Numbered from the stretch's first letter, positions 26,861 through 38,535 are shown. The stretch: DNA of 64,000 nt from Desulfobulbaceae bacterium (GCA_008933635.1 WBUQ01000001.1:1-64000); one strand, 5' to 3'. Notes: a model not told the origin generated them from the letters alone. A program made the numbers and translations.

Positions 26861-27378
26861 CCGGCACGTTCGCCGGCATCGCGCTGGATAAGCACCACGC
26901 CGAGGGCAAACGACCCGAAAAGAATCCAGACATCGGCCAGATTGAAGATGCCGGTGCGGAAGCCGCCAAGACCGATATTGAGAAAATCGATCACCCGCCC
27001 GTCGTTGACCAGCCGGTCGACGAGATTGCTCAGCCCGCCCCCGAGAACAAGAATCGCCAGAATCGCCGTCGAAAGCCGCAATGCCGTTGACCACAGGATG
27101 CCGATCAGGCCGGGAACAACCAGACCCGCCACGCCGCAGGTCAGCAGTAGAAACCGGAAGTTTTCGGGCAGGCCTCCGAGCAGACCGAGAAAGCCGCCGC
27201 TGTTCTCGACATAGGACAGACGCAGGGTATCGCACAAGAAGGACAAGGACCCGGCAGGCGCGAGATACCTCGCCGCCAGCCACTTGGTCAGCTGGTCGCT
27301 GCCGATGCAGGCCAGCAGGATGGGGATAAGACAGGCGGCCCTGGACAGCCGCACGCCCATCAAGGCTCGAGGCGTCAT
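26824..27378 (-). CDS. lspA: Lipoprotein signal peptidase (signal peptidase II)
   Basis: The 184-residue inner-membrane aspartic protease has four hydrophobic segments. The catalytic aspartates are in GGLSNLVDRL with VIDFLN and FNLADVWILFG; SDQLTKW and the ENSGGFLGLL motif are also present. It cleaves the signal peptide of diacylglyceryl-prolipoproteins such as Pal (encoded at 46 kb). It begins 13 bases after fabI with no clear ribosome site, so it is probably coupled. The C-terminal tail is charged and cytoplasmic. Confidence 0.93.
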   Translation of the reverse strand: MTPRALMGVRLSRAACLIPILLACIGSDQLTKWLAARYLAPAGSLSFLCDTLRLSYVENSGGFLGLLGGLPENFRFLLLTCGVAGLVVPGLIGILWSTALRLSTAILAILVLGGGLSNLVDRLVNDGRVIDFLNIGLGGFRTGIFNLADVWILFGSFALGVVLIQRDAGERAGQGRSSQSGSCR

Positions 27379-27391
27379 CGGGAGGGCGGGA

Positions 27392-28207
27392 TCAATCGCC
27401 GACCGCCTTCCGCACGATCTCCCGGTCGAAATAGTTCACCTCCATGCCGGCATCGACGACAATGGCCTGGGCATTGATACCGGAGGACCGCCGGGACAGC
27501 AGGAAGGCTGCCGTATTGGCCACTTCCTCGGTAGCCAGCGCCTGCTTGCGGGGAATCACTTTTTCGGCGAAGAGGTAGCTGTCGACGTATCCCGGGATTC
27601 CGGCAGAGGCCGAGGTCTTGAGCAGGCCCGGGGCCACGGCATTGAAGCGGATGCGGGAAAAGGCGGAGAAGCTCTTGGCGAGAAAGCAGAGCGACGAGTT
27701 CAGCGCTGCCTTGATCGGCGCCATATAGCCGTAATTTTCGGCGGCCATCCTCGTCGTTGAAATCGAGATGGTCACCATCGATGCGTCGCTATCAAGCAGG
27801 TCTTTGAAGTGATCGGCAATACTGACAAAGGAAAAACAGGAGATGTCGACGGCCTGGAGAAAATCCTTTTTCAGCGTCTGGTGAAAGGGTTTGAAGCCGT
27901 CCGAGTAGTTGGCAAAGGCGATGGAATGGACGATGCCGTCCAGACGCCCTCCCTGCGCCGCATCGATCGCCGTAGCGATCTCGCCGCTCACCCGCTCGAT
28001 ATTGGCTTCCTCCTCGACGTCGCAGAGAAACACCTGTGCTTCCGGGAACAGTTTGCGGGCCGTTGCCCGCCGTTCTTCCGAGCGCACGACATGGATGACC
28101 TCGGCGCCCTCAGCCGTAAGTACCCTGGCGATGGCACAGGCCACCGATTTTTTGTTGGCCAGACCGAAGACCACGAAACGTTTGCCTTCCAGCTCGAGAA
28201 AACCCAT
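27392..28207 (-). CDS. fabI: Enoyl-[acyl-carrier-protein] reductase, FabI type
   Basis: The 271-residue short-chain dehydrogenase reduces enoyl-ACP with NAD(P)H in the last step of fatty acid elongation. FabI features are [20 protein letters not shown] at the cofactor site, a Tyr-x6-Lys active site ([11 protein letters not shown]) and [16 protein letters not shown]. The start [10 protein letters not shown] at 28207 fits the family; the ORF track extends 52 codons upstream into non-family sequence. No strong ribosome site is seen. The spacer 28208-28376 lies between this gene and the divergent hydantoinase-like gene and should hold both promoters. Confidence 0.9.
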   Translation of the reverse strand: MGFLELEGKRFVVFGLANKKSVACAIARVLTAEGAEVIHVVRSEERRATARKLFPEAQVFLCDVEEEANIERVSGEIATAIDAAQGGRLDGIVHSIAFANYSDGFKPFHQTLKKDFLQAVDISCFSFVSIADHFKDLLDSDASMVTISISTTRMAAENYGYMAPIKAALNSSLCFLAKSFSAFSRIRFNAVAPGLLKTSASAGIPGYVDSYLFAEKVIPRKQALATEEVANTAAFLLSRRSSGINAQAIVVDAGMEVNYFDREIVRKAVGD

Positions 28208-28376
28208 AGTCGCCCAATCACGGTAGATATTTGATATAACCCGTTTGTTGTCGGCAACAGGATACACTACCAGGTTGAGGGAGACAAGGCGCAACTCCCC
28301 CCGGGATTCCACCACCGGCCCGCACGTCTGCCGCAACCGGTGTTTTCCGTTGTCGTATGGCATCGGAGTAAGGTAT

Positions 28377-30134
28377 ATGAACGGCAGACAGAAGACAGCG
28401 GCCGGATTGGCACCGACCGGCGCAGATCACCTCACTGGATGCAGCCCAATCACCATGCAGAAGTATGTTATCGGTATCGACACCGGCGGCACCTTCACCG
28501 ATGCCGTCCTGATGGATGTCGAATCCGGCAGAATCATCTCCTCCGCCAAGAAACCGACCACCCATTACCGTCTGGCCGAGGGCACCGGCGCGGCCCTGGC
28601 CGCACTGCTGGAGCAGGCGGCAGTACCACCCGCCGAAATCAGTGCGGTGGCCGTTTCCTCTACCCTTGCCACCAACAGCGTCGTTGAAAACAAAGGGGCC
28701 CGGGTGGCCCTCTTCGTCATCGGCTATGTCAAGCACTTCAAACTGCCGGTCAAGGCGGTGATTTTCGTCAAGGGCGGGCACACCATCATGGGCGAGGAGG
28801 AAGAGCCGCTCGAACTCGACTATCTGGTCAACCTGCTCCACAGCCTGAAGGATGAAGTCGATGCCTACGGCGTCTGCGCGGCGATGTCGATGGTCAACCC
28901 CACCCATGAAATGGTGGCGGAAAAGGCGATCGCGATGATTGACCCCAAACCGGTCTTCTGCTCGCACCGCATCAGCCAGGTGGCGGGGATGCAGGAGCGG
29001 GCGGCGACGGCCGGGCTGCACGCCAAACTGATGCCGATCATGCAGGAGTATGTCGCCGGGGTGCAGACGGCGATGGCGGCCCATGGTCTCACCTGTCCGA
29101 TGATGATCATCGGCGGCAACGGCCGTACCATTTCAGCCGAAGACGCCGTGGAACAGGCGGGAACGACGGTAGCCAGCGGTCCCGCCTGTACGGCCTGCTT
29201 CGGGGCACACCAGACAGGTGGCAGCGCCCTGGTCGTCGATGTCGGCGGTACCACCACCGATATCGCGATGATCGAGGATGGCCGGCCGCTGATGGCGGCT
29301 GAAGGCTGCAAGATCGGCCAGTGGCGGACCCATGTCGAGGCCATCGACATGAGTACCGGAGGCATCGGCGGCGACTCGCACGTCCATATCAGTGCCAAGG
29401 GGGCGATCTCCATCGGCCCAGCCCGCGTCATCCCCCTGTCCATGGCGGAGGGCATCCCCCCGGTTGCCGAATGGCTGGGCCGGGAAGACCGGAGCAGACT
29501 GGTCATCTATCGCCGCGGACCCACCGTCCGGGATGACAACAAGCTGACGGCCTTCCTCCGCACCCGGGGACAGGCCACCCCTGAGCAGATCCGCCAGGCC
29601 ACCGGTCTCAGCGGCGTCACCCTCGAGCGGGACCTCGAACGGCTGGAACGAAGGCAACTGACTGACGAATGCGGTTTCACCCCGACCGACGCGCTGCATG
29701 TCCTCGATCGCATCAGCCTCGGGAACCGCGACAGAGCCCTGGCCGGAGCCACGGTGCTGGCCGCGGCGGCAGCAATGGCAGTGGAAGACTTCTGCCATCT
29801 GGTAATCAGGAAGACAGAAGAGCAGATAGAGAATCTCGTCATCGACCACCTCGTCCAGCACTACTGGGGCAATTCGCTGGCCAGCTTCATCCCGGCCCGC
29901 GACGACCATCCCGTGCTCAGGGTGGCTTTCTCGCTGAAAATCCCCCTGATCGGCATCGGCGCCGCTGCCAGATATTTCCTGCCGGCCGTCGCTGCCCGGC
30001 TCGCCACCACGGTTTCCTTCCCGCCATGCAGCGAGGTGGGCAATGCCGTCGGCGCAGCCATTCTCTGCCGAAAGGCGCTGGCTGATCGAGGAGAAGACAC
30101 GCCGTGCCCACCTTCTTCTCCGGAAAGACCATGA
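28377..30134 (+). CDS. Hydantoinase/oxoprolinase-family ATP-binding protein
   Basis: The 585-residue product is like the HyuA N-terminal and central domains. [21 protein letters not shown] and [19 protein letters not shown] are the two ATP-phosphate motifs of the ASKHA fold, and GGIGGDSHV and [12 protein letters not shown] are family landmarks. Hydantoinases and oxoprolinases cleave cyclic amides with ATP; no HyuB partner is present, so the substrate is unknown. GGAG sits eight bases before the ATG at 28377. The family-like start at 28455 (MQKYVIG) lacks a ribosome site but is possible and would remove 26 residues. It is the first gene of an overlapping operon. Confidence 0.8.
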   Translation: MNGRQKTAAGLAPTGADHLTGCSPITMQKYVIGIDTGGTFTDAVLMDVESGRIISSAKKPTTHYRLAEGTGAALAALLEQAAVPPAEISAVAVSSTLATNSVVENKGARVALFVIGYVKHFKLPVKAVIFVKGGHTIMGEEEEPLELDYLVNLLHSLKDEVDAYGVCAAMSMVNPTHEMVAEKAIAMIDPKPVFCSHRISQVAGMQERAATAGLHAKLMPIMQEYVAGVQTAMAAHGLTCPMMIIGGNGRTISAEDAVEQAGTTVASGPACTACFGAHQTGGSALVVDVGGTTTDIAMIEDGRPLMAAEGCKIGQWRTHVEAIDMSTGGIGGDSHVHISAKGAISIGPARVIPLSMAEGIPPVAEWLGREDRSRLVIYRRGPTVRDDNKLTAFLRTRGQATPEQIRQATGLSGVTLERDLERLERRQLTDECGFTPTDALHVLDRISLGNRDRALAGATVLAAAAAMAVEDFCHLVIRKTEEQIENLVIDHLVQHYWGNSLASFIPARDDHPVLRVAFSLKIPLIGIGAAARYFLPAVAARLATTVSFPPCSEVGNAVGAAILCRKALADRGEDTPCPPSSPERP

Positions 30135-30538
30135 AGAAAGTCAACGTTGACAATCCAGCTGGCGTCAGGCGATTTGTCCGCGATATCCTTGGCTGTGGCT
30201 GCCCGGAGGAGGTTTTCGACGAGCTGGTCCTGGCTGAGGAGACGATCGCTGACGGCAGCACGGCCACCAGGACGCTGCTCGTCGGCAACCGGCTGCTGGT
30301 CGTGCTGCTCTGCTGCAGGGACTGGGATAGTCTGAGCGGCATCCTGCCGCAACTGGTCAGCCACTACCGGCAGGAACGGGATGAGAGGGGTTTGAACCGG
30401 GTGCGAATTGTTGTCGCTTGCGACCAGCCGGCAGCACTGCAGCCAGCCGCCTCGCTTTGTTTCGCCGGCCTGCCGGGGGTCGACGAACGGATGCACCTCC
30501 ATATCCTCGCGCCGGCCGATCTCGCCGGAGTCGCATGA
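30131..30538 (+). CDS. Small protein with N-terminal GCGCPEEVF motif, function unknown
   Basis: The 135-residue soluble protein starts in an ATGA overlap with the hydantoinase-like gene and ends in another ATGA overlap with the next gene, so it is surely part of the operon. The DILGCGCPEEVFDEL stretch is a Cys-Gly-Cys-Pro motif that could bind a metal or an FeS cluster; a third and fourth cysteine occur at LLCCRDW. The rest predicts alternating strands and helices. No family is recognised with certainty. Confidence 0.7.
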   Translation: MKKVNVDNPAGVRRFVRDILGCGCPEEVFDELVLAEETIADGSTATRTLLVGNRLLVVLLCCRDWDSLSGILPQLVSHYRQERDERGLNRVRIVVACDQPAALQPAASLCFAGLPGVDERMHLHILAPADLAGVA

Positions 30539-30729
30539 GCGGCCGCAAGCCTCAACCGCACTGTCCCTTCTGCCACGGCAGCGGCCAGATATCCACATTC
30601 AAAGGAGTGAGCCGCTTTCTGCTGACTGTCGAAGAATGCCCAAACTGTTGCGGTACCGGTCATGAAACAGCCGGCGCGAAGAAAAAGCCAGCCCCTCGGC
30701 CACAACGGAAGAAACGCCATGACAGCTGA
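30535..30729 (+). CDS. Mini DnaJ-type zinc-finger protein
   Basis: The 64-residue product carries two halves of a DnaJ central-domain-like zinc site, CPFCHGSGQ near residue 10 and CPNCCGTG near 35, followed by a basic Lys/Pro tail. It is too short to be a chaperone by itself. Similar small CxxCxGxG proteins act as zinc-binding assembly factors. The ATG is fixed by its overlap with the preceding stop codon. The ORF track starts 39 codons earlier inside the upstream gene. Confidence 0.7.
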   Translation: MSGRKPQPHCPFCHGSGQISTFKGVSRFLLTVEECPNCCGTGHETAGAKKKPAPRPQRKKRHDS

Positions 30730-30752
30730 CATCTCCGCCTGAGCCTCTTCTA

Positions 30753-31208
30753 ATGGACTTTCCCGCTCTGTTCTCTCCGCCGTTTGGCCTGGCTTCCCTG
30801 TTCGGTCTCAGCTTCCTCGCCTCAACCGTTATCCCGCTCGGTTCGGAATGGCTCCTGGTCATGCTGCTTCTTCAGGGACATCCTGCCATTGCGGCGGTTA
30901 CCGTCGCCACCCTCGGCAACACGCTCGGAGCCTGCACCACCTATCTGATCGGAGCCCTCGGCTCCGGATTTCTCACCCACAGAATCCTGCGACTCTCCGA
31001 ACCGGAACTCGAAAGGAGCAGACGCATCTACCAGCGGTTTGGCGTCTGGTCGCTGCTGTTCACCTGGATCCCGGTGATCGGCGACCCTCTCTGCCTCCTT
31101 GCCGGAGCCATGCGGTCCTCCCTGCCCCTGTTTCTTGTACTTGTTCCGATCGGCAAGGCCTGCCGGTATGCTGTCCTTGCCCTGATCACCCGACAGGGGA
31201 TGCCCTGA
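30753..31208 (+). CDS. YqaA-like VTT (DedA-superfamily) membrane protein
   Basis: The 151-residue protein has about four hydrophobic segments and the YqaA pattern: FLASTVIPLGSEWLLVMLL, then GNTLGACTTYLIG, then YQRFGVWSLLFTWIPVIGDPLCLLAGAMR. DedA-superfamily proteins flip lipids or move undecaprenyl phosphate; for YqaA no role is proven. It lies 23 bases after the zinc-finger gene, with no strong ribosome site. Confidence 0.85.
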   Translation: MDFPALFSPPFGLASLFGLSFLASTVIPLGSEWLLVMLLLQGHPAIAAVTVATLGNTLGACTTYLIGALGSGFLTHRILRLSEPELERSRRIYQRFGVWSLLFTWIPVIGDPLCLLAGAMRSSLPLFLVLVPIGKACRYAVLALITRQGMP

Positions 31209-31240
31209 ATCGAAAATCATCCCGCCGCAGGGATGACAAC

Positions 31241-32053
31241 ATGAGGATAGACCTTATGGTTGATCAATGTCATGCCAATCCATCTGTCTCGAGAACAACA
31301 ATGAAAGAAGCGACATACCTGACAATCATCGATGAATTCGACCGCTGGGCGGGGCAGTACGGCCGTATCTGCACCAGGGGCTGCAGTTGCTGCTGCACCG
31401 GCAGTGTCACCATCACCGCTCTGGAAGGGGAGAGGATCCTCGACTTCGCAGTCAAGAACGGCATGGAGCAGTGGCTGGCGGATCGTTTGCGGCAACCGGT
31501 GCAGACCCGGCGACTGCGCATGACCACCAACGAGTTCGCCCGCGCCTGCCTGAGCGGCCAGGAAGCCGCTCCCGGCACCTGCGAAAAGCTGACCCCCTGT
31601 CCCTTCCTTGCAGACGATATCTGCCGGGTCTATCCGGTGCGCCCGTTTTCCTGCCGCTGTTTCATCTCGATCAGCCGGTGTTCGGCAACGCGGCCGGCGC
31701 AGGTCGACCAGCTCTACCTCTCCGCCAGCACCGCCGTCCTCCAGCTGATCGAACACCTCGGCCAGAAACAATACTGGGGCATCATGACCGACGTGCTGTT
31801 GTCGCTGCTGGATATCTCGACCTACCAGGGGATAGCGACAGCCCTTGCCGACCCGGCGAGGGTAATGGAAGGACGGCTCCGCACCCTCACCGCCCGGCCA
31901 CTTCCCGGCTTCCTGTTCACCGAGGAGGAGGGGCAGCACCTGCAACCGCTGCTGCACGCCATCTTCAGCTCCCGGATTGGCAGCGTCAGCGTTGAGGACG
32001 TTCTCAACGGCAGGATCCCACCCGAGAACGGGCCGGGAGCTCAGACAATATGA
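31241..32053 (+). CDS. YkgJ-type cysteine-rich (zinc/iron-chelating) protein
   Basis: The 270-residue soluble protein has the CxxCxxxCC-type metal-binding arrangement: RGCSCCC near residue 48, CEKLTPCPFLADDICRVY and RPFSCRCF in the middle. The C-terminal 120 residues are helical and not conserved. The ATG at 31241 has AGGG eight bases upstream; ATGs at 31256 and 31301 are alternatives, and the ORF-track start lies far inside the upstream gene. It overlaps the next gene by ATGA. A role in FeS or metal handling for that gene is inference. Confidence 0.75.
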   Translation: MRIDLMVDQCHANPSVSRTTMKEATYLTIIDEFDRWAGQYGRICTRGCSCCCTGSVTITALEGERILDFAVKNGMEQWLADRLRQPVQTRRLRMTTNEFARACLSGQEAAPGTCEKLTPCPFLADDICRVYPVRPFSCRCFISISRCSATRPAQVDQLYLSASTAVLQLIEHLGQKQYWGIMTDVLLSLLDISTYQGIATALADPARVMEGRLRTLTARPLPGFLFTEEEGQHLQPLLHAIFSSRIGSVSVEDVLNGRIPPENGPGAQTI

Positions 32054-32682
32054 GCGGAAACACACCAACCACCGCAGAGAGCGAGCAGATCACCATCCTG
32101 CTGCCGGCGGGCCGGCTTCCGCGGGCGATCCTGGCTGAAGTCAACGCACTGGCTGCGCGGCATGGCTTTGCGATCTACCTCACCACATTGCAGAACCTGC
32201 GTCTGCTCGACGTCCCGCGATCGGCCGCCGTGGAGATCAGGGAGCGCCTCGCCGCCCTTGGCGCCGAGTTCAAAGCCGCCGGCAGGTTCCCGGTTCCCCG
32301 GATCTGTATCGGCAGTCCCTATTGCAGCCTTGGACGTATCGACACGAAGGCGCTGAGCGACACGATCCAGGAACGTTTTTCCGGACGGGCAAAGACCAAG
32401 GCCAAACTGAAAATCGCCATCTCCGGCTGTATCCTCAGCTGTTCCGGGACCCGAACCAGCGACATCGGCGTCGTCGCCGCCAGGCACGGCTACGACGTCT
32501 ATGCCGGCGGCAAGGGAGGCCCGGCACCGAAGATCGGCAGGAGGATCCTCAAGGAGGGGACAGAGGAGGAGGTGCTCGCGGCCATCGCGACCCTGATCGA
32601 TTTCCACGATCGCCGGACCACCAGTAAACAACGGATGGCCAAACTGATCGACGATCCCGGGTTTCCTTTTGCCGAAGTCTGA
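32050..32682 (+). CDS. Small siroheme nitrite/sulfite reductase-like protein
   Basis: The 210-residue product combines a ferredoxin-like half domain (AILAEVNALAARHGFAIYLTTLQNLRLLDVP) with the 4Fe-4S/siroheme motif: Cys-x5-Cys in ICIGSPYCSLG and Cys-x3-Cys in ISGCILSCSGTRTSDIG. The size is close to the 24-kDa low-spin assimilatory-type sulfite reductase of Desulfovibrio, far below the 450-plus residues of DsrA or CysI. It would reduce sulfite or nitrite, or bind siroheme for transfer. It is the last gene of the six-gene operon and starts in an ATGA overlap. Confidence 0.8.
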   Translation: MSGNTPTTAESEQITILLPAGRLPRAILAEVNALAARHGFAIYLTTLQNLRLLDVPRSAAVEIRERLAALGAEFKAAGRFPVPRICIGSPYCSLGRIDTKALSDTIQERFSGRAKTKAKLKIAISGCILSCSGTRTSDIGVVAARHGYDVYAGGKGGPAPKIGRRILKEGTEEEVLAAIATLIDFHDRRTTSKQRMAKLIDDPGFPFAEV

Positions 32683-32715
32683 ACAGTTGGGCAGCACCCT
32701 CTTCCAGGCAACTGA

Positions 32716-35314
<2,599 letters not shown>

Positions 35315-35465
35315 CATCAGGATAATCCAGACGACAATGACCGATTCATGCTCCACCGCCAGCCCCTGTCCCTACCCGTCCGACTGCGAGGTCATGGAAG
35401 GCTACCGGACAATTGCCCGTGATCGGCGCCAGCAGCCGGGCCCGGCCGGCGAAAACCGGATAGTG

Positions 35466-35981
35466 ATGGAAAAGGCAAAAGATATCAAGATCATACTTCT
35501 TGATGTTGACGGCGTTATGACCGATGGCACTATTCACTACACCGGCAACGGGGCAGAAGGGAAGAGTTTCAACACCCAGGACGGTTTCGGTCTCAGGCTT
35601 CTCCGGGAAGCAGGTATCGATACCGGTCTGATCACTTCCCGGAGCTCTGAGGCCGTCTCTCGCCGCGCCGAGGAATTGAACATGTGCCATGCCTACCAGG
35701 GATCTTCAAACAAGCTGGCAACATTTCAGGAAATACTCAAAAATACCGGCTATAAGCCCTTTCAGGTCGCCTATATGGGAGACGACTGGCTTGACCTCTG
35801 CCTCCTGACCCGGGTCGGCCTGGCGCTGGCGCCGGCGAATGCCGTCGCCGCGGTGAAGGATGCTGTGCATTACGTGACTGCACACCAGGGCGGGGCGGGC
35901 GCAGTCCGTGAGGCCTGTGAGGTTATCCTGGAAGGGAAGGGGCTTCTCAATGAAATGCTGCAGCGATACCTGAGCCGATGA
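35466..35981 (+). CDS. kdsC: 3-deoxy-D-manno-octulosonate 8-phosphate phosphatase
   Basis: The 171-residue HAD-family phosphatase without a cap domain works as a tetramer and releases Kdo from Kdo-8-phosphate. Motif I is LLDVDGVMTDG near residue 11, motif II is LITSRSS, and motif III/IV is around YMGDDWLDL. The start MEKAKDIK gives the usual length, with CGGA five bases upstream. The ORF track extends back into kdsA, and an ATG at 35394 with AGG upstream is a less likely alternative. It overlaps lptC by ATGA. Confidence 0.92.
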   Translation: MEKAKDIKIILLDVDGVMTDGTIHYTGNGAEGKSFNTQDGFGLRLLREAGIDTGLITSRSSEAVSRRAEELNMCHAYQGSSNKLATFQEILKNTGYKPFQVAYMGDDWLDLCLLTRVGLALAPANAVAAVKDAVHYVTAHQGGAGAVREACEVILEGKGLLNEMLQRYLSR

Positions 35982-36556
35982 TCAACCAGCGCAACATAAT
36001 CTGGCTCATCCCCCTGGCCCTGCTGATCACCTTTCCGCTCTGGAGGCTGCCGCTGGGCGCCTTCCTCACCCCCCGCGGTGGCTATGACCCTGCCTATGCC
36101 AATCTGGATGCCGATACCCACAACTTCACCATGGACAAGGTCCGGATCCAGCAGATCCACAGCGGGAAGAAATCAGCGGAAATACGGGCGGAAAGCGCCC
36201 GAACTGGCGACAAGCCGGATGAATACATCATGACCAAGGTGGATACCGACGTGTACGACAACGACGGGGAGATCACCAATATTACCGCCGACCGCGGCAT
36301 CTACAACGTCGAAACCAAGCAGCTGACCCTGATCGACAACGTTGTCATTCTCAAGAGCAAGGACCAGCAAAGCCTATATACCGACCTTCTCTATTACGAC
36401 GATGAGAAACGAACGGTCTGGTGTCCGGGACCGACCAGGATGGTGGCAGAAGACGCAGAGATCCGCGGCGGCAACCTCCGGTACGAGGTTGAAAGCGGCC
36501 AGTACGAAATAGGCGGCCGGGTGCATTGCCTTATCGAAGGCTTCAGCCAGCCTTGA
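35978..36556 (+). CDS. lptC: LPS export protein LptC
   Basis: The 192-residue protein has one N-terminal membrane helix (NIIWLIPLALLITFPLW) and a periplasmic beta-jellyroll region, with the family pattern NFTMDKVRI, ITADRGIYNVETKQLTLIDNVVI and LLYYDDEKRTVWC. LptC passes LPS from LptBFG to LptA. The ATGA overlap with kdsC shows co-transcription. LptA and LptB, which often follow, are absent here; the operon stops against the opposing trmO gene, overlapping its 3' end by 14 bases. Confidence 0.88.
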   Translation: MINQRNIIWLIPLALLITFPLWRLPLGAFLTPRGGYDPAYANLDADTHNFTMDKVRIQQIHSGKKSAEIRAESARTGDKPDEYIMTKVDTDVYDNDGEITNITADRGIYNVETKQLTLIDNVVILKSKDQQSLYTDLLYYDDEKRTVWCPGPTRMVAEDAEIRGGNLRYEVESGQYEIGGRVHCLIEGFSQP

Positions 36557-37283
36557 TCCGCTCGCAACTCAGCACGAAAAATCCTCCCCCCTGGACCTGC
36601 CAGCGGATATTGACATCCCAGAGCATCATCCCGAACTCTCTGCCATCCCCCTTCTGACTGGGCGGGCGCGGATCCTGCCGCAGGATCTGCCAAATCAGGC
36701 CGAGCAGATCTCGCCCCGACTCGCTCTGATACGACTGAATAAAGACTTTGGCCTGGTCGCTGAAACCGACTTCCACCGGTTCCCGCATCTCCGTTGTAAA
36801 AGCGCTGCCGGCGGCGTCGGCTATGCTGTCGCTGTAGGGGAGATAGGGCTTGATATCGAATACCGGGGTCTGGTCCAGCACATCGATTCCTTCCAGATCG
36901 AGAAAGATTTTCTTGCCGCAGTTGCGGATCGCTACCAGCCTGACCACCGACATGCCGAGAAAATTCGGCCGGTGCGGGCTGCGGCTGGCGAAAACCCCCA
37001 CCCGCTTCTGACCACCGAGCCCGGGTGGCCTGACGGTACTTCTCCACCCCTCGGAAATGGTACCGTGAAAGAGAAAATGGATCCAGATGTGGGAATACCG
37101 GTCGAGACCGACGAACATCTCCGGCCGGTCATAGGGAGGAAGCATCTCCAGCGTCCCCACGGATTTCGTGACTAGACCCGGCTGCCGTGGAATACCGAAT
37201 TTTTCGGCAAAACAGGAATGGATGCGGGCGATCGGAACAATGTTCCAGGCTGCCCCGGCATCGGCTCCCAGCTCAGCTGGCAT
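36543..37283 (-). CDS. trmO: tRNA t6A37 N6-methyltransferase TrmO
   Basis: The 246-residue single-sheet SAM-dependent enzyme methylates the N6 of t6A37 in tRNA-Thr. Family motifs are IARIHSCFAEKFGIPRQPGLV, FVGLDRYSHIWIHFLFH, RVGVFASRSPHRPNFLGMSVV and DIKPYLPYSDSI. The ATG at 37283 gives the family N-terminus and lies inside the end of the DUF1566 gene (11-base overlap). The ORF track extends 44 codons further upstream in another frame of that gene. Confidence 0.93.
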   Translation of the reverse strand: MPAELGADAGAAWNIVPIARIHSCFAEKFGIPRQPGLVTKSVGTLEMLPPYDRPEMFVGLDRYSHIWIHFLFHGTISEGWRSTVRPPGLGGQKRVGVFASRSPHRPNFLGMSVVRLVAIRNCGKKIFLDLEGIDVLDQTPVFDIKPYLPYSDSIADAAGSAFTTEMREPVEVGFSDQAKVFIQSYQSESGRDLLGLIWQILRQDPRPPSQKGDGREFGMMLWDVNIRWQVQGGGFFVLSCERIKAG

Positions 37284-37782
37284 TCTGCCAGCCGTATTCC
37301 GGTTTCGGGCGAACAGCCAGCCCACGGAATCTTCTCGACATGGTCCGGTAGGTCCAGAAGGCGCTGCCGGGAATAAAATTGAAGGCCCAGGCCGACTCGT
37401 CATTCTTGATTTCACAGCTCCAGACGTCGGTCGGTTCGATGCCGAACAGGGGGCTGATTTGATGTTTTCTGATATTCTTCCTGTACAGCCCGCCTAACTG
37501 CTCCAAGGTCGGCAGCCCCCAAGCCTTTCCTCTGCAGTTCAGTCCGTCAACCCAGGCCTGAGCTTCATTCCAACTGGTGTCACGATCAGGGCCCACCATC
37601 CATTCGAGCCTGCTGTAACAATCGCAGATCAGCCCGTTTGCATAGGCCACATAGCGCCCATCCCTGGCAACGATTTCCGGTGGTCGCAGCAAGGTGAGAT
37701 CATATATCCGGCTTGAAGCACCCTCCTGCGGATCCGGTGCATTGTACAGCGATTGCGGTAATTGAACAGGCTGTTCCATCAT
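37273..37782 (-). CDS. DUF1566 (Lcl C-terminal) domain protein
   Basis: The 169-residue product matches the DUF1566 pattern with conserved Trp and Cys: DTSWNEAQAWVDGLNCRGKAWGLPTLEQLGGLY and FWTYRTMSRRFRGLAVRP. The domain resembles a C-type lectin-like or sulfatase-modifying fold and occurs in many secreted proteins, but no signal peptide is seen here. Two ATGs lie in tandem (37782, 37779); GAGG suits the second. It overlaps trmO. Function unknown. The 225 bases upstream show no gene. Confidence 0.75.
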   Translation of the reverse strand: MMEQPVQLPQSLYNAPDPQEGASSRIYDLTLLRPPEIVARDGRYVAYANGLICDCYSRLEWMVGPDRDTSWNEAQAWVDGLNCRGKAWGLPTLEQLGGLYRKNIRKHQISPLFGIEPTDVWSCEIKNDESAWAFNFIPGSAFWTYRTMSRRFRGLAVRPKPEYGWQNAS

Positions 37783-38007
37783 GTCCTCGGCAGAAATGAG
37801 TCACCCTGATTTTCGCCAGCATTACCGTTTCTATCGGTCCATGATATCGATACTTTACATTTTTATCGAGATGCGACTGAAAAACTGTGCACTGATTGCC
37901 TGTTGCTTTTCTTGCCGTCTCAGCTCTGGTACCGTTTTCCAGCCCGAAAACCCTCTTCAGGCTGGCCATTCATCAAGCCGAAACGGCCGCCCTGTCACTA
38001 TAACGGC

Positions 38008-38535
38008 TCAATCCCCCGAGGGCACGACGACCCGATCGGGATCGTTGGGAGCGTCGACAACCTGCCATTCCTGCTCCTGATGATCGAAATCGGCTATCTT
38101 CCCGATATCCATCTTGAGGTATCTGCCCTTGCCCTCAATGGCCACAGTGCCGTCTTCAAGTATGATTTCACCGGTCCCCTCGAAGCTCCTCTTGCCGTCA
38201 CTGACGATCCTTCCTATCACCCTGACCTCGCGATCTATCGGCACCGGCTTGCGCAGCTTCATCGAGAAATCTACCGTCACCCCCCAGATATTGTCGGAAT
38301 AGGCTACCATGATCGCCCTGCCGATGGTTTCGTCAAGAATGGTTGCCGCAAGTCCCCCATGCAGACGGCCGGGATATCCCTGATGCTCGCTGGCAGGCTG
38401 GAATATCGCCATCAATTCGCCATTCTCCAGTTCATAGAAACGGCTCTTCAAACCGAAGGCGTTTTTCAAGCCGCACACAAAACACATCTTCGAGTTCGGC
38501 TGTTTTTTCCTTACGTTGAGTTCCATTATCGTCAT
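38008..38535 (-). CDS. Hotdog-fold thioesterase (PaaI-like)
   Basis: The 175-residue product has an N-terminal Cys-rich start (KMCFVCGLKNAFGL) and a 4HBT hotdog core with GRLHGGLAATILDETIGRAIM, the HGG-Asp/Glu motif of PaaI-type acyl-CoA thioesterases. The C-terminal 30 residues are an acidic extension. The substrate is unknown. AGAGG lies close to the ATG at 38535; the ATG three codons on is an alternative. It is a single gene between DUF1566 and the YkgJ-like gene. Confidence 0.8.
   Translation of the reverse strand: MTIMELNVRKKQPNSKMCFVCGLKNAFGLKSRFYELENGELMAIFQPASEHQGYPGRLHGGLAATILDETIGRAIMVAYSDNIWGVTVDFSMKLRKPVPIDREVRVIGRIVSDGKRSFEGTGEIILEDGTVAIEGKGRYLKMDIGKIADFDHQEQEWQVVDAPNDPDRVVVPSGD

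Noticed and set aside
30848-31240. N-terminal extension of the YkgJ-type ORF
   Set aside because: These codons lie in another frame of the VTT gene; a good ribosome site supports the start at 31241.
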